Shown here piece by piece: positions 54,213 through 63,245 of a stretch of DNA of 64,000 bases. The notes below the pieces were generated by a model that was not told where the DNA came from, did no database searches, and saw nothing but the letters and a program-made list of their open reading frames with translations. How positions within the stretch are numbered: the stretch's first letter is position 1; each line of letters begins with the position of its first letter. The stretch is from Arthrobacter sp. 131MFCol6.1 (GTDB lineage: Bacteria; Actinomycetota; Actinomycetes; Actinomycetales; Micrococcaceae): positions 117,919 through 181,918 of the forward strand of contig NZ_KB895548.1 of NCBI RefSeq assembly GCF_000374925.1, in the 5' to 3' direction. The translations under genes and the position numbers were made by a program.

Positions 54213-54277
54213 GACGTTTGATGTTTGAGAATCAGCCTTTAGTGGCGAATATCTCGGCAAGTGACAACCCACAAAAT

Positions 54278-54342
54278 GCAACGCGGGGTCACTTAGCGCC
54301 CATTGTGCGGCCCGGAATGGGCGCTAAGTGACCCCGCGTTGC
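54278..54342. repeat. Palindromic repeat, family A copy 4
   Basis: GCAACGCGGGGTCACTTAGC arm pairs with GCTAAGTGACCCCGCGTTGC, perfect over 27 bp. Placed just after the pucR 3' end (− strand) and before the MFS promoter. Confidence 0.85.
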
Positions 54343-54350
54343 TTGGGTGG

Positions 54351-55793
54351 TCAGCGCGGGTGCCGGGCGCTGAGCCGCTGCACCGCGAGCGCAAGCCAGA
54401 GCTGCACCCGGTCCGCTGTCTGTGCGGGGTCGTATCCGGTGAGTTCGGTGATCTGCGCCAGCCGGTAACGGACCGTGTTGCGGTGCAGGGTCAGTTCCTC
54501 GGCGACGGCCGCCACCGAGCCGTTGTTGCCGAGGTAGCTTTCCAGCGTGGCCATGAGTTCGGCCCCGTGCGCCGCGTCGAAGGCCCGCAGCGGGTTCAGC
54601 GATTCGTTGGCCATGTCCGCCAGCGGAACGTCCTCGCTGGCCAGCAGTAGCGAGGTCAGGCTCAGCCGCTCGGGCTCGTTGACCGGCAGCCCGTGGCTGG
54701 CCGCGTCGCGGGCCTCGAAATAGCTCCAGCGCAGGCCGTTGGGCTTGGTGTACGCCCCGCCTATGCCGATCGTGGCATGGATCCCGGCCTCGGCGAGGTG
54801 GTCGCTGAGGCTGCGGGCAAGGGCGCTGGCGCCGCTGCCGTCGTCGGGCACCACCACCACGAGGTCCTTCCCGACTACGGAGCCGACCGCCGCCGCAAGC
54901 GGCTGGGGCAGCGAAGAGCTGCCCAGCTGTTTCTGGTGGGCGGCCGATTCGGCGAGCAGGACCACGTTCTTGCGGGTGCTGTTGATGCCGACGCCGGCCA
55001 GGCGCCGGGTGGCTTCGGACGCCTCCAGCGTGCCGTGGATGACGTCGTCGAGGACCTGGCCGGCCAGCGCCCGCTGCGCCTGCCGTTGCTTGACCATGTT
55101 GTTGAGCTCAACGCTGATCAGGTTCTGGGCGTAGCCCACGATGCCCGTGTCCTCGAACGGCTGCTTCACCCACAGGGTGCAGGCGTCGCGGCGACCCGTG
55201 GGAATGGGGTAGGACGCCCAGCCCTCGGCCTTGGGCGCCGGGTGGCCGGCGACGCTGTTGTACAGCTGGGCGGTGAACTGGGTCAGGACGATCTCGGTGC
55301 GCAGCATCGACCCCAGGTGTTTCAGGAGCTCGGCGAGGCCGCCGCCGGTCAGCAGCGCGCGGGCCAGGATCTGGTGCCCGGCGATGAGCCGCTCAAGCTT
55401 GACCAGGTGGTCCGCGGACTGGGCATCGGCCACGAGCTTTCCGATCGCGATGAAAGGTGTCTCGTACGGCACTTCCACCACCGGCAGCCCCCACCGGTTG
55501 GCCTCGGCGATCAGGGCCGGCGGAACGGCGTCGTGCGTCAGGCCGACCCCGAACCCGATGCCCACCGCACCTGCCCGCTGGACCTGACGCACAAACCGGC
55601 GCTGCTCCGCGGCGCTCTTGAGCCGCATCCCGGTTGTCAGGATCAGTTCGCCGCCATTGAGGAACCGCTGCGGATCCTCCTGTTCGGTGACGGCCACCCA
55701 AAGAATGTCCTGGTGCCAGGTGGTTTCGGCGAGTCCGGCCTTGGTGAGATTCAGGGACGGAACTCCCAGCAGGGCAGCGAGTGAAATGGCCAT
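54351..55793 (-). CDS. PucR-family transcriptional regulator
   Basis: A 480 aa regulator: N-terminal PucR domain (about 1-130; VPSLNLTKAGLAETTWHQDILWVAVTEQEDP, then LNGGELILTTG), a GGDEF-like middle part and a C-terminal PucR-type helix-turn-helix (ELTLHRNTVRYRLAQITELTGYDP near 435-460). PucR-type activators control purine, amine or GABA catabolism. It is divergent from the aminobutyraldehyde dehydrogenase/gabT genes with 146 nt between, so it probably regulates them. ATG 55793 preceded by TATCCT and 6 nt. Confidence 0.88.
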   Translation of the reverse strand: MAISLAALLGVPSLNLTKAGLAETTWHQDILWVAVTEQEDPQRFLNGGELILTTGMRLKSAAEQRRFVRQVQRAGAVGIGFGVGLTHDAVPPALIAEANRWGLPVVEVPYETPFIAIGKLVADAQSADHLVKLERLIAGHQILARALLTGGGLAELLKHLGSMLRTEIVLTQFTAQLYNSVAGHPAPKAEGWASYPIPTGRRDACTLWVKQPFEDTGIVGYAQNLISVELNNMVKQRQAQRALAGQVLDDVIHGTLEASEATRRLAGVGINSTRKNVVLLAESAAHQKQLGSSSLPQPLAAAVGSVVGKDLVVVVPDDGSGASALARSLSDHLAEAGIHATIGIGGAYTKPNGLRWSYFEARDAASHGLPVNEPERLSLTSLLLASEDVPLADMANESLNPLRAFDAAHGAELMATLESYLGNNGSVAAVAEELTLHRNTVRYRLAQITELTGYDPAQTADRVQLWLALAVQRLSARHPR

Positions 55794-55799
55794 GGATTC

Positions 55800-55805
55800 A
55801 GGATA
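55800..55805 (-). promoter_or_regulatory. Predicted -10 box, leaderless pucR-type gene
   Basis: TATCCT on the − strand, 6 nt, ATG at 55793. Confidence 0.45.
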
Positions 55806-55939
55806 GCCGGGTGCTGGTCAAGCGCACTAAAGTTCCGCTGGGATGGTGTGCAGGTGCCTATTCCCTGCGTTGCCCCGCTGGCATAGGCTCGTGACCAGTC
55901 ACACATCCGTCATTGGCAGTAAGAAAGAGGTTGTACACC

Positions 55940-57370
55940 GTGGTTCAAACCTTGCAGAACTTCATCAACGGCGAGTTTGTCACGCCCGCCGGCACAGGAT
56001 TGCTGCCCATCGTGAACCCCACCAACGGTGACGTGGTGGCGCAGGCGCCGATTTCGGTACAGGCCGACGTCGACGCCGCCATGACGGCCGCCAAGGACGC
56101 CTTCAAGACCTGGAAGCACACCACGCCCGGGCAGCGGCAGCTCATGCTGCTCAAGCTCGCGGATGCCGTTGAGGCCAACAGCGACGAGCTCGTCGAGGCC
56201 CAGCACCGCAACACCGGCCAGGTCCGGTCGCTGATCGCCTCTGAGGAAGTGGCCGCCGGCGCCGACCAGCTGCGCTTCTTCGCCGGTGCGGCCCGCATCA
56301 TGGAAGGCAAGTCCGCCGGCGAGTACTTCGAAGGCCACACCTCCTACGTGCGCCGCGAGCCGATCGGCGTCGTTGCGCAGGTGGCCCCCTGGAACTACCC
56401 GTTCCTCATGGCCATCTGGAAGATCGGGCCGGCCCTGGCCGCCGGCAACACCGTGGTCCTCAAGCCCTCGGACACCACCCCCGAATCCACCCTGGTGCTG
56501 GCCCGGCTCGCCGGTGAGATCTTCCCGGCCGGCGTCGTGAACGTGGTCCTGGGCACCGGCGAGACCGGCGCCATGATGGTGGAGCACAAGGTCCCCGGCC
56601 TGGTCTCCATCACCGGTTCCGTCCGCGCCGGCATCGCCGTCGCCTCGGGCGCCGCCAAGGGACTCAAGCGCGCCCACCTGGAACTCGGCGGCAAGGCCCC
56701 CGCCATTGTGTTCGCCGACGCCGACATCAAGAAGAGCGCCGCGGCGATTGCCGAGTTCGCCTTTTTCAACGCCGGCCAGGACTGCACGGCGATCACCCGG
56801 GTCCTGGTCCAGGATTCGGTGCATGACGACGTCGTCGCCGCCATGGTGGAACACACCAAGACCCTGCACACGGGTTCGCAGAACGACGAAGACAACTACT
56901 TCGGCCCGCTGAACAACGTCAACCACTTCAACGCGGTCACGTCCGTTGTCGAGCATCTGCCTGCCAACTGCAAGATCGAGACCGGCGGCCACCGCGCGGG
57001 CGAGAAGGGCTTCTTCTTCGAACCCACCATTGTCACGGGCGCCAAGCAGAGCGATGACATCGTCCAGAAGGAAACCTTCGGCCCGGTCATCACGGTGCAG
57101 AAGTTCAGCACCGAGGACGAGGCAGTGGAGCTGGCGAACGACGTCGACTACGCCCTGGCCTCCAGCGTCTGGACGTCCAACCACGGCACCGCCATGCGCC
57201 TGAGCCGGGACCTCGACTTCGGTGCCGTCTGGATCAACACCCACATCCTGCTCACGGCCGAAATGCCGCACGGTGGCTTCAAGCAGTCCGGCTACGGCAA
57301 GGACCTGTCCATGTACGGCGTCGAGGACTACACCCGCATCAAGCACGTCATGAGTGCGCTCGACGCATAA
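55940..57370 (+). CDS. Gamma-aminobutyraldehyde dehydrogenase
   Basis: Oxidises 4-aminobutanal (from putrescine) to GABA with NAD. The 476 aa ALDH has the coenzyme motif VAPWNYPFLMAIWKIGPALAAGNTVVLKPSD near 150, the GSVRAG turn near 232, the general base in LELGGKAP near 252, and the nucleophile Cys in FNAGQDCTAITR near 285. The FFNAGQDC motif is typical of the aminobutyraldehyde class (PatD/Prr). GTG 55940 is placed 9 nt after AAGAGG. gabT follows after a 76 nt spacer with small repeats. Confidence 0.87.
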   Translation: MVQTLQNFINGEFVTPAGTGLLPIVNPTNGDVVAQAPISVQADVDAAMTAAKDAFKTWKHTTPGQRQLMLLKLADAVEANSDELVEAQHRNTGQVRSLIASEEVAAGADQLRFFAGAARIMEGKSAGEYFEGHTSYVRREPIGVVAQVAPWNYPFLMAIWKIGPALAAGNTVVLKPSDTTPESTLVLARLAGEIFPAGVVNVVLGTGETGAMMVEHKVPGLVSITGSVRAGIAVASGAAKGLKRAHLELGGKAPAIVFADADIKKSAAAIAEFAFFNAGQDCTAITRVLVQDSVHDDVVAAMVEHTKTLHTGSQNDEDNYFGPLNNVNHFNAVTSVVEHLPANCKIETGGHRAGEKGFFFEPTIVTGAKQSDDIVQKETFGPVITVQKFSTEDEAVELANDVDYALASSVWTSNHGTAMRLSRDLDFGAVWINTHILLTAEMPHGGFKQSGYGKDLSMYGVEDYTRIKHVMSALDA

Positions 57371-57410
57371 CGCAGACGCATAACGCTGCTAACTCAACCT
57401 GACGCATAAC
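57362..57410 (+). repeat. Three copies of GACGCATAAC around the dehydrogenase stop
   Basis: Exact 10 nt copies start at 57362, 57374 and 57401. The first contains the TAA stop of the dehydrogenase gene. Confidence 0.8.
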
Positions 57411-57446
57411 TCGCGCGCTCAACCGCACGCTTAGAAAGGCTTTCCC

Positions 57447-58811
57447 ATGACCACCACGGCACATGACATCACCTACCGGCTCGAACAGAAACGCCGCGTC
57501 CAGGCCGACTTCCCGGGCCCCAAGTCCGTCGCCCTGACCGAGCGCCGCAAGGCCGTGGTCGCCGCCGGCGTCGCCTCCAGCGTCCCGGTCTTCGTGGCCG
57601 ACGCCGACGGCGGCATCATCCACGACGTCGACGGCAACTCCTTCATCGACCTCGGCTCCGGCATCGCGGTGACCAGCGTCGGCGCCTCGGACCCCGCCGT
57701 CGTCGGCGCCGTGAAGGAAGCCGTGGAGCACTTCACCCACACGTGCTTCATGGTCACCCCGTACGAAGGCTATGTGGCCGTCGCCGAGCAGCTGAACCGC
57801 CTCACTCCGGGCGACCACGAAAAGCGCACGGTGCTGTTCAACTCCGGCGCCGAGGCCGTCGAAAACGCCGTCAAGGTGGCCCGCCTGGCCACCGGCCGGG
57901 ACGCCGTCGTCGCGTTCGACCACGCCTACCACGGCCGCACCAACCTGACCATGGCGCTGACCGCCAAGGCCATGCCGTACAAGACCAACTTCGGCCCGTT
58001 CGCGCCCGAGGTCTACCGCATGCCGATGAGCTACCCGTTCCGCGAGGAAAACCCGGAGATCACCGGTGCCGAGGCCGCCAAGCGCGCCATCACCATGATC
58101 GAGAAGCAGATTGGCGGCGAGCAGGTTGCCGCGATCATCATCGAACCCATCCAGGGCGAGGGCGGCTTCATTGTCCCCGCCGACGGGTTCCTGCCCGCGC
58201 TGGCGGACTGGGCCAAGGACAAGGGCATCGTGTTCATCGCCGACGAGGTCCAGTCCGGCTTCTGCCGCACCGGCGAATGGTTCGCCGTGAACCACGAAGG
58301 TGTTGTCCCGGACATCATCACCATGGCCAAGGGCATCGCCGGCGGCATGCCGCTCTCCGCCATCACGGGCCGCGCCGACCTCCTCGACGCCGTCCACCCG
58401 GGCGGCCTCGGCGGCACCTACGGCGGCAACCCGGTGGCGTGCGCTGCAGCTCTGGCCTCGATCGGCTCGATGGAACAGTACGACCTCAACGGCCGCGCCA
58501 AGCACATCGAAGAGATTGCCCTCGGCAAGCTGCGCGAACTCGCCGCCGAGCTTGCTGACAGTTCCGTGATTGGTGACATCCGCGGCCGCGGCGCCATGCT
58601 GGCCATTGAACTCGTCCAGGCCGGATCCAAGGAGCCGAACCCGGAGCTGACCAAGGCCGTCGCCGCAGCCTGCCTCAAGGAGGGTGTCATCATCCTCACC
58701 TGCGGCACCTACGGCAACGTCATCCGGCTGCTGCCGCCGCTGGTCATCAGCGACGAGCTGCTGCTGGACGGCCTCGGGGTCCTGGCCGCGGCCATCAAGG
58801 CCAACGCGTGA
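57447..58811 (+). CDS. gabT: 4-Aminobutyrate--2-oxoglutarate transaminase
   Basis: PLP enzyme that turns GABA into succinate semialdehyde. The 454 aa protein has FIDLGSGIAVTSVGA near 68, NSGAEAVENAVKVAR near 133 (PLP phosphate binding), FDHAYHGRTNLTMALTAK near 153, and IFIADEVQSGFCRTG-type motif (VFIADEVQSGFCRTGEW near 262) with the PLP Asp; the Schiff-base Lys lies in ITMAKGIAGG near 291. Length and segments match GabT. AGAAAGG precedes the ATG. Works with the preceding dehydrogenase; a succinate semialdehyde dehydrogenase is not in this window. Confidence 0.93.
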   Translation: MTTTAHDITYRLEQKRRVQADFPGPKSVALTERRKAVVAAGVASSVPVFVADADGGIIHDVDGNSFIDLGSGIAVTSVGASDPAVVGAVKEAVEHFTHTCFMVTPYEGYVAVAEQLNRLTPGDHEKRTVLFNSGAEAVENAVKVARLATGRDAVVAFDHAYHGRTNLTMALTAKAMPYKTNFGPFAPEVYRMPMSYPFREENPEITGAEAAKRAITMIEKQIGGEQVAAIIIEPIQGEGGFIVPADGFLPALADWAKDKGIVFIADEVQSGFCRTGEWFAVNHEGVVPDIITMAKGIAGGMPLSAITGRADLLDAVHPGGLGGTYGGNPVACAAALASIGSMEQYDLNGRAKHIEEIALGKLRELAAELADSSVIGDIRGRGAMLAIELVQAGSKEPNPELTKAVAAACLKEGVIILTCGTYGNVIRLLPPLVISDELLLDGLGVLAAAIKANA

Positions 58812-58842
58812 CCCTAGGCACCATGGGCTAAGGCCCAATGAG

Positions 58843-58960
58843 CTGCCGGGAAGGCGATCCTTTCCCGGCAGACGCAGGAGGCCCGGCATGCCCGGCGCTA
58901 CCCGAAAGCGGGCGACTCAGCGGAGGAGCCGCGGACATCTTGTCCGCGGCTCCTCCGCTG
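58843..58960. terminator. Two hairpins after gabT
   Basis: CTGCCGGGAA/TTCCCGGCAG (58843-58871) and a perfect 20 bp stem (58918-58937 with 58941-58960) followed by a T-rich stretch; convergent with the lipoprotein gene. Confidence 0.8.
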
Positions 58961-58998
58961 ATTCCGTCCTGTTTTCTGTTTCGGCCCCGCACCCGGCC

Positions 58999-59781
58999 CT
59001 ACTTCCAGGCGGTCGCGTCCAGCTGGATCGCGACCACGTACAGGTGCTGGCCCTGCTCAATCTTCTCCACCTCAATGACGCGCACTTTGGTCTCCGGAAC
59101 GGTTCCCATCGGACGGCCGACGCCGATTCCGTAGCTCAGCACGCCCTCGAAGTCCCCGGCGGGCGCGTAGCTGGTGAGCGCCGGGTATCCGATTGCCGGT
59201 GGCGGCGCGTTGGTCACGGTGCTGGCCGTGCCGTCCGCGGTGTGCGCCTGGGCCCCGCGGAACGTCACCTCGAGGAGGGTTCCCGTGCCGGGCATCGGGA
59301 TGGGCAGGCCGCTGCCGTCGTCGACGAGTTCGGGGACCATTTCGACGTCGTAGCTGGGGAACCCGCCGGCGAACCGGAAGCTCAACTGGTCATACGGCGG
59401 GGCATCGGAGGGGTGCTGGCCCGCGCCGATGGCGGATAGCGTCGGCAGCGGTGCCGCCGGCGGCGGCGCGATGGGCACGGGATTCTCATGGTCGGTGTGG
59501 AACGGGGTGGTCGGCCCCGGCACCGACCAGTCGTGCGTGACCGTGGAGGAGATCACCTTGTCGCCCGGTTGCGGCGGTGCCGTTTCGTCGGCATCCCCGG
59601 TTGCGGACGGCGACGGGCTGGCGGTCGGGCTGGCGGAGGCAGCCGGGGACTGCGACGCCGGCTGGCTGCCGGCGGAGGGCTGCGGGGCCGGCGGCGTGCA
59701 GGCTGTCATGACCAGCAGGAGCGTCAGGGTTCCCAGCCCCGCGGTCCGCGACCGGGTCCTGCGGTTGCGAATGGCGTCCAT
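58999..59781 (-). CDS. Lipoprotein with AMIN-like domain
   Basis: A 260 aa lipoprotein: signal LGTLTLLLVMTACTPP with lipobox Cys near residue 28, a Ser/Ala/Pro/Gln-rich linker (about 30-70), and a beta-rich domain. YDQLSFRFAGGFPSYDVEMVPEL matches the AMIN-like fold seen in actinobacterial lipoproteins and cell-wall-targeting proteins. Function unknown; likely faces the cell wall. ATG 59781 has GGGGAG upstream. The start of the longer frame at 59850 lacks a signal peptide and is rejected. Confidence 0.75.
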   Translation of the reverse strand: MDAIRNRRTRSRTAGLGTLTLLLVMTACTPPAPQPSAGSQPASQSPAASASPTASPSPSATGDADETAPPQPGDKVISSTVTHDWSVPGPTTPFHTDHENPVPIAPPPAAPLPTLSAIGAGQHPSDAPPYDQLSFRFAGGFPSYDVEMVPELVDDGSGLPIPMPGTGTLLEVTFRGAQAHTADGTASTVTNAPPPAIGYPALTSYAPAGDFEGVLSYGIGVGRPMGTVPETKVRVIEVEKIEQGQHLYVVAIQLDATAWK

Positions 59782-59971
59782 GATGCGCTCCCCTCGACCA
59801 CCCCAGCGTAGGCCCGGAAGATTGTGCTGTTCAGGGTCATAAGTCACCACCTTTGAGGGCCCGCTGGACTAGAGTCGTTCCTATCCACTGCAGGAACGCA
59901 GACCGGCCGACGTCGCCCGGAACCCCCGGGGCGCAGCTGGCATCTGCCCCAGACCCAAAAGGGGTTCATAC

Positions 59972-60844
59972 ATGCGATACGTAGTCGGCTATACACCCAC
60001 CGAACGCGGTGCGGACGCCGTTGCCCTGGCCTCAGCCATGGCTCGGGCACAGGGAGCCCATCTCGACCTGGTCTATGTGGTGGATCGGCACACGCCTTAT
60101 GTGGCGATGAATCCGGAAGGAAACCAGGTCAGCGCCGCGGAGCAGAAAATCCGCTCGGCGGAACGCCAGGGAATGGAGCTGGTTCCTGAGGGGCTGGAGG
60201 CGCACTTCCATGTCCGCCAGGCGGAATCTTTCGCGGCTGGCCTGATCGAGGCCGCACTCGAGTTCAGGGCCGGCCTGATCGTTGTGGGTGCCGCCAGCAA
60301 CGGCCTGTTCAAGCGCCATACCGTGGGCAACGTGGCCAACGCCCTGCTGCACGCGGCCCCGGTCCCGGTGGCCCTGGCGCCGCGCGGCTACCGCCGCACC
60401 GAAGCCGTCACGCGCCTGACCCTCGCCGTGGGCCAGCGGGCCGGAGCGGAGGCGGCGATCGACGTCGCGATCGAATCCGCCGAGCGCCGCGGGGTGCCGC
60501 TGCGGCTGGTTTCCCTCGTGGAACTGGACGTCGAGGGGGACGGCGGGGAAAACGTCAACGCTGCCCACATCCACGCCAACACCATCCTGGCCGCCGCGGC
60601 GCACCGCCTCCCGGAGGGCCACCACGTCAGTGTGGAGGTCGCCCACGGGCGCACGATCGAGGAAGCGATCGACGACCTGGAATGGGACGACGGCGAGGTG
60701 ATGATCGTCGGGTCCTCCCGCCTGGCGGAGAAGTACAAGCTGTTCATCGGCAGCACGGCCTTCAAGGTGTTGCGGGCGCTCCCCGTTCCCATGATCGTGG
60801 TCCCGCGCGACTACCAGCGCGTGGATTCCCTCCCGGAGGTTTGA
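59972..60844 (+). CDS. Tandem universal stress protein
   Basis: A 290 aa protein made of two UspA domains (about 1-138 and 148-283). The first has the ATP-type motif GAASNGLFKRHTVGNVANALLHAAPVPVALAP near 108 (G-x2-G-x9-G-type), the second GSSRLAEKYKLFIGSTAFKVLRALPVPMIVVP near 246. Tandem USPs of this kind are common in actinobacteria and are induced by stationary phase, hypoxia or stress. AAGGGG sits about 8 nt before the ATG. The 3' end overlaps the convergent methyltransferase gene by 34 nt. Confidence 0.88.
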   Translation: MRYVVGYTPTERGADAVALASAMARAQGAHLDLVYVVDRHTPYVAMNPEGNQVSAAEQKIRSAERQGMELVPEGLEAHFHVRQAESFAAGLIEAALEFRAGLIVVGAASNGLFKRHTVGNVANALLHAAPVPVALAPRGYRRTEAVTRLTLAVGQRAGAEAAIDVAIESAERRGVPLRLVSLVELDVEGDGGENVNAAHIHANTILAAAAHRLPEGHHVSVEVAHGRTIEEAIDDLEWDDGEVMIVGSSRLAEKYKLFIGSTAFKVLRALPVPMIVVPRDYQRVDSLPEV

Positions 60845-61716
60845 GGCCTCGGGGCCAGGACCGCCCAGTACGCGGGAATGCGGCAGGGCGGTCCGCCGGC
60901 CTCCATCGGCACGGTCTCCAGGACGGTGGGGCCCTCAGCGATGAGGGTCCAGCGGTCCGGGGGAAAAACGCGCGAGCGTTGCCCGGGGCCGAAGTGGCCC
61001 GGTTTCGGCAGGGCGGCAATGGCCTGGCGGAGCGGTCCCGGGATCCGCTTACCGGTGGCGCCCAGTTCCCGCAGGTAGCTTAAGGCGCCGCCCGGGACGT
61101 TCGTCTCGACGAGGTAGAGCCGGCCCCGGGTGCCAAGGAGGGCCTCGATGGAGCCTGCGAGGCGGGCCTGCCGTCGCCGGCTGAGGACATGGAGAACGCC
61201 GCGGACAAAGACGTTGGCGTCGCCGAGTTCGCGTGCCAGCGCAGCCGCCGCGGCCGGCTGTGTGGCATCCAGGCTCCGGAAACTGAGGCCGGGCACCGGC
61301 GGCTGCGCGGAATGCGCGGCTGTCACGGCCTGGGGTGAGACGTCGACGCCCAGGACCGAGGGGAAGATGCCGGTGAGCCGCCGTGTGATGGTGCCGTTCC
61401 CGCAGCCGAGATCGATCACCGGAAGACTGGTGTCCATCGCACCGGCCATCGCCTGCAGGTGGTGCCGGATCTCTTCGTTCCCGGCGCCCGGGGCGGCGTC
61501 CCAGATGATCGGTTCCCTGAGGGATCCCTGTGACACGCCGCGCCAGAAGGCATCCCAGCGCCGGTCCGGGGGGCTGGGACGGTGCAGGGAGAGTACTGCG
61601 ACCCTGGCTGCGAGCCGGATAGTGTCTGCCGCCCTGTGCACGCGTGTGCCTGTCTTGGGTGTGCCTGTCTTGCGTGGATCTGTCTCGCGTGTGCCCTCCG
61701 GAACGGGTCCGCTCAC
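60811..61716 (-). CDS. Class I SAM-dependent methyltransferase
   Basis: A 301 aa protein with a Rossmann methyltransferase domain: LPVIDLGCGNGTITRRLTGIF near 99-119 (motif I), SVLGVDVSPQAV near 120, and RGVLHVLSRRRQARLAGSIEALLGTRGRLYLVE near 172-203. The N-terminal 30 residues contain short repeats (TDPRKTGTPKTGTR). Substrate unknown. Its GTG overlaps the stop of the GGDEF-EAL gene (GTGA), so it belongs to that operon. The other end overlaps the universal stress gene. Confidence 0.78.
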   Translation of the reverse strand: MSGPVPEGTRETDPRKTGTPKTGTRVHRAADTIRLAARVAVLSLHRPSPPDRRWDAFWRGVSQGSLREPIIWDAAPGAGNEEIRHHLQAMAGAMDTSLPVIDLGCGNGTITRRLTGIFPSVLGVDVSPQAVTAAHSAQPPVPGLSFRSLDATQPAAAAALARELGDANVFVRGVLHVLSRRRQARLAGSIEALLGTRGRLYLVETNVPGGALSYLRELGATGKRIPGPLRQAIAALPKPGHFGPGQRSRVFPPDRWTLIAEGPTVLETVPMEAGGPPCRIPAYWAVLAPRPQTSGRESTRW

Positions 61717-63245
61717 GCGACCGCGCCGTTTCTGTGCGCGAGCAGGTCCGTCATGTCCGCCACCGGGAGCGGCCGGCTGAAGAAGTACCCCTGGCCGAAT
61801 TCGCAGTTCAGTTGCCGCAGCCTGTCTGCTTGCTCCCTGTCCTCGATTCCTTCGGCGACGGCACCCAGCCCGGCCGAATGGATCAGCTGCAGGATAGCGG
61901 CGACGAATGTTTCCTGCTGCCGGTCCGTGGTCAGCCCGTCGAGCAGGGACTTATCGATCTTCGCCTGCGCGGCAGGGAGCGTGCGCAGGTAGCTGATGGA
62001 GGAATAGCCGGTGCCGAAGTCGTCGATCTCGATCCGGACGCCGAGGTCATTGAGCGACTGCATGGTGGCGGCCACTTCCGGGCCGCCGCGCATGATCGCG
62101 GTTTCGGTGATTTCAATCGAGATATGGCAGGGATCGACGCCGTGCTCGGCCAAGAGGCCTTCGACGTAGGGTGCCAGATCGACGTGGTGCAGGTCTGCGG
62201 GGGAGAGGTTGATGTGCGTGCTGAAGTCCGAGGGAAGCCCCGGAAGGGACTTCCAGCGGCCGGTTTGCGCGATGGCGTTCCGGAGCACCCAGTGGCCGAT
62301 TTCCACGGTGAGCCCGGCGTCGTCGGCGGCGTCGAGGAAGGTATCCGGGCCCAGCAGGCCCAGGGCGGGGTGGCGCCAGCGGATCAGGGCCTCGGCACCG
62401 GCAATCGCTCCGGTGCGCAGGTCCATGATGGGCTGGTACTCCAGCTCGAGCTGGTCCATCGCCAGCGCCGTCCGCAGCTCCGCCACCTGATGGACCCGCT
62501 GCTTGGCGGCCTCGTGCATGGCCGCGGAAAACACCAGGAGGGTGTCCCGTCCGCGTTTCTTGGCCTCGTGCATGGCGATGTCGGCATCGCGGATGAGTTC
62601 CTCGCTCCGCAGGCCCGGTTCCCCCAGCCGGACACCGGTACCGGCCGTGAGGGCGACCGCCACTCCGCCGGCGACGATTCTGTCCTTCAGTGATTCACCG
62701 AGCCGGGCCGCGGTCTGCAGCACCGCCTCCGTGTCCTGGTCCGCGACGAGCACCGCGAATTCATCGCCGCTGAGGCGTGCGATCACGTGGCCCGGTCCGG
62801 CCGCCGCGCTAAGCCGCAGGGCCGTCTCGCGCAGCACGGCATCGCCCGCGGCGTGGCCGAGGCTGTCGTTGATGAGCCGGAAGGAATCAAGATCCAGCAG
62901 GATCAGCGCCGGCTGGCGTCCCGCGCCGGCCCCGGCGACGGCTTCGGCCACTTTTTCCTGCAGCAGCGAGCGGCTGGCCAGGCCCGTCAGCTCGTCGGTG
63001 TCGATGACGCGCCGGAGTTCGGCTTTGGCCGCCTCGAGGAGCGCGGTCCGCTCGGCGACCCGGACTTCCAGGTCCTCGTACATGCTCTGGAGCTCTTCGG
63101 CCAGCAGGTTGATGCCGGTGGTGACTGCGTCAATCCCGTCCCGGGCCGGTGAGACCGGCAGCCGGTTCGACAGATCGCCCGAGGACAGTACGACGATGCC
63201 GTCCACGAGTTCCTCGAGGCGGCGGTCATCATCACGCCCCGTCAT
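61713..63245 (-). CDS. GGDEF-EAL dual-domain protein (c-di-GMP turnover)
   Basis: A 510 aa cytoplasmic protein. Residues 10-60 look like a HAMP-type linker (LVDGIVVLSSGDLSNRLPVS); a short coil follows; the GGDEF domain (about 75-245) has the degenerate SGDEF at 159-163 and no RxxD I-site; the EAL domain (about 250-500) has EAL at 285-287, INLSP, EITET, DDFGTGYSS, AKIDKSLL, EGIE and FGQGYFF, so all metal and Gln sites for phosphodiesterase activity are present. Predicted as a phosphodiesterase, possibly with GTP-bound regulation by the GGDEF domain. No membrane segment. Confidence 0.88.
   Translation of the reverse strand: MTGRDDDRRLEELVDGIVVLSSGDLSNRLPVSPARDGIDAVTTGINLLAEELQSMYEDLEVRVAERTALLEAAKAELRRVIDTDELTGLASRSLLQEKVAEAVAGAGAGRQPALILLDLDSFRLINDSLGHAAGDAVLRETALRLSAAAGPGHVIARLSGDEFAVLVADQDTEAVLQTAARLGESLKDRIVAGGVAVALTAGTGVRLGEPGLRSEELIRDADIAMHEAKKRGRDTLLVFSAAMHEAAKQRVHQVAELRTALAMDQLELEYQPIMDLRTGAIAGAEALIRWRHPALGLLGPDTFLDAADDAGLTVEIGHWVLRNAIAQTGRWKSLPGLPSDFSTHINLSPADLHHVDLAPYVEGLLAEHGVDPCHISIEITETAIMRGGPEVAATMQSLNDLGVRIEIDDFGTGYSSISYLRTLPAAQAKIDKSLLDGLTTDRQQETFVAAILQLIHSAGLGAVAEGIEDREQADRLRQLNCEFGQGYFFSRPLPVADMTDLLAHRNGAVA

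Noticed and set aside
54278..54342. Family A copy as an ordinary Rho-independent terminator
   Set aside because: The same outer arms occur at three other loci, so it is better described as a repeat, though it may also terminate transcription.
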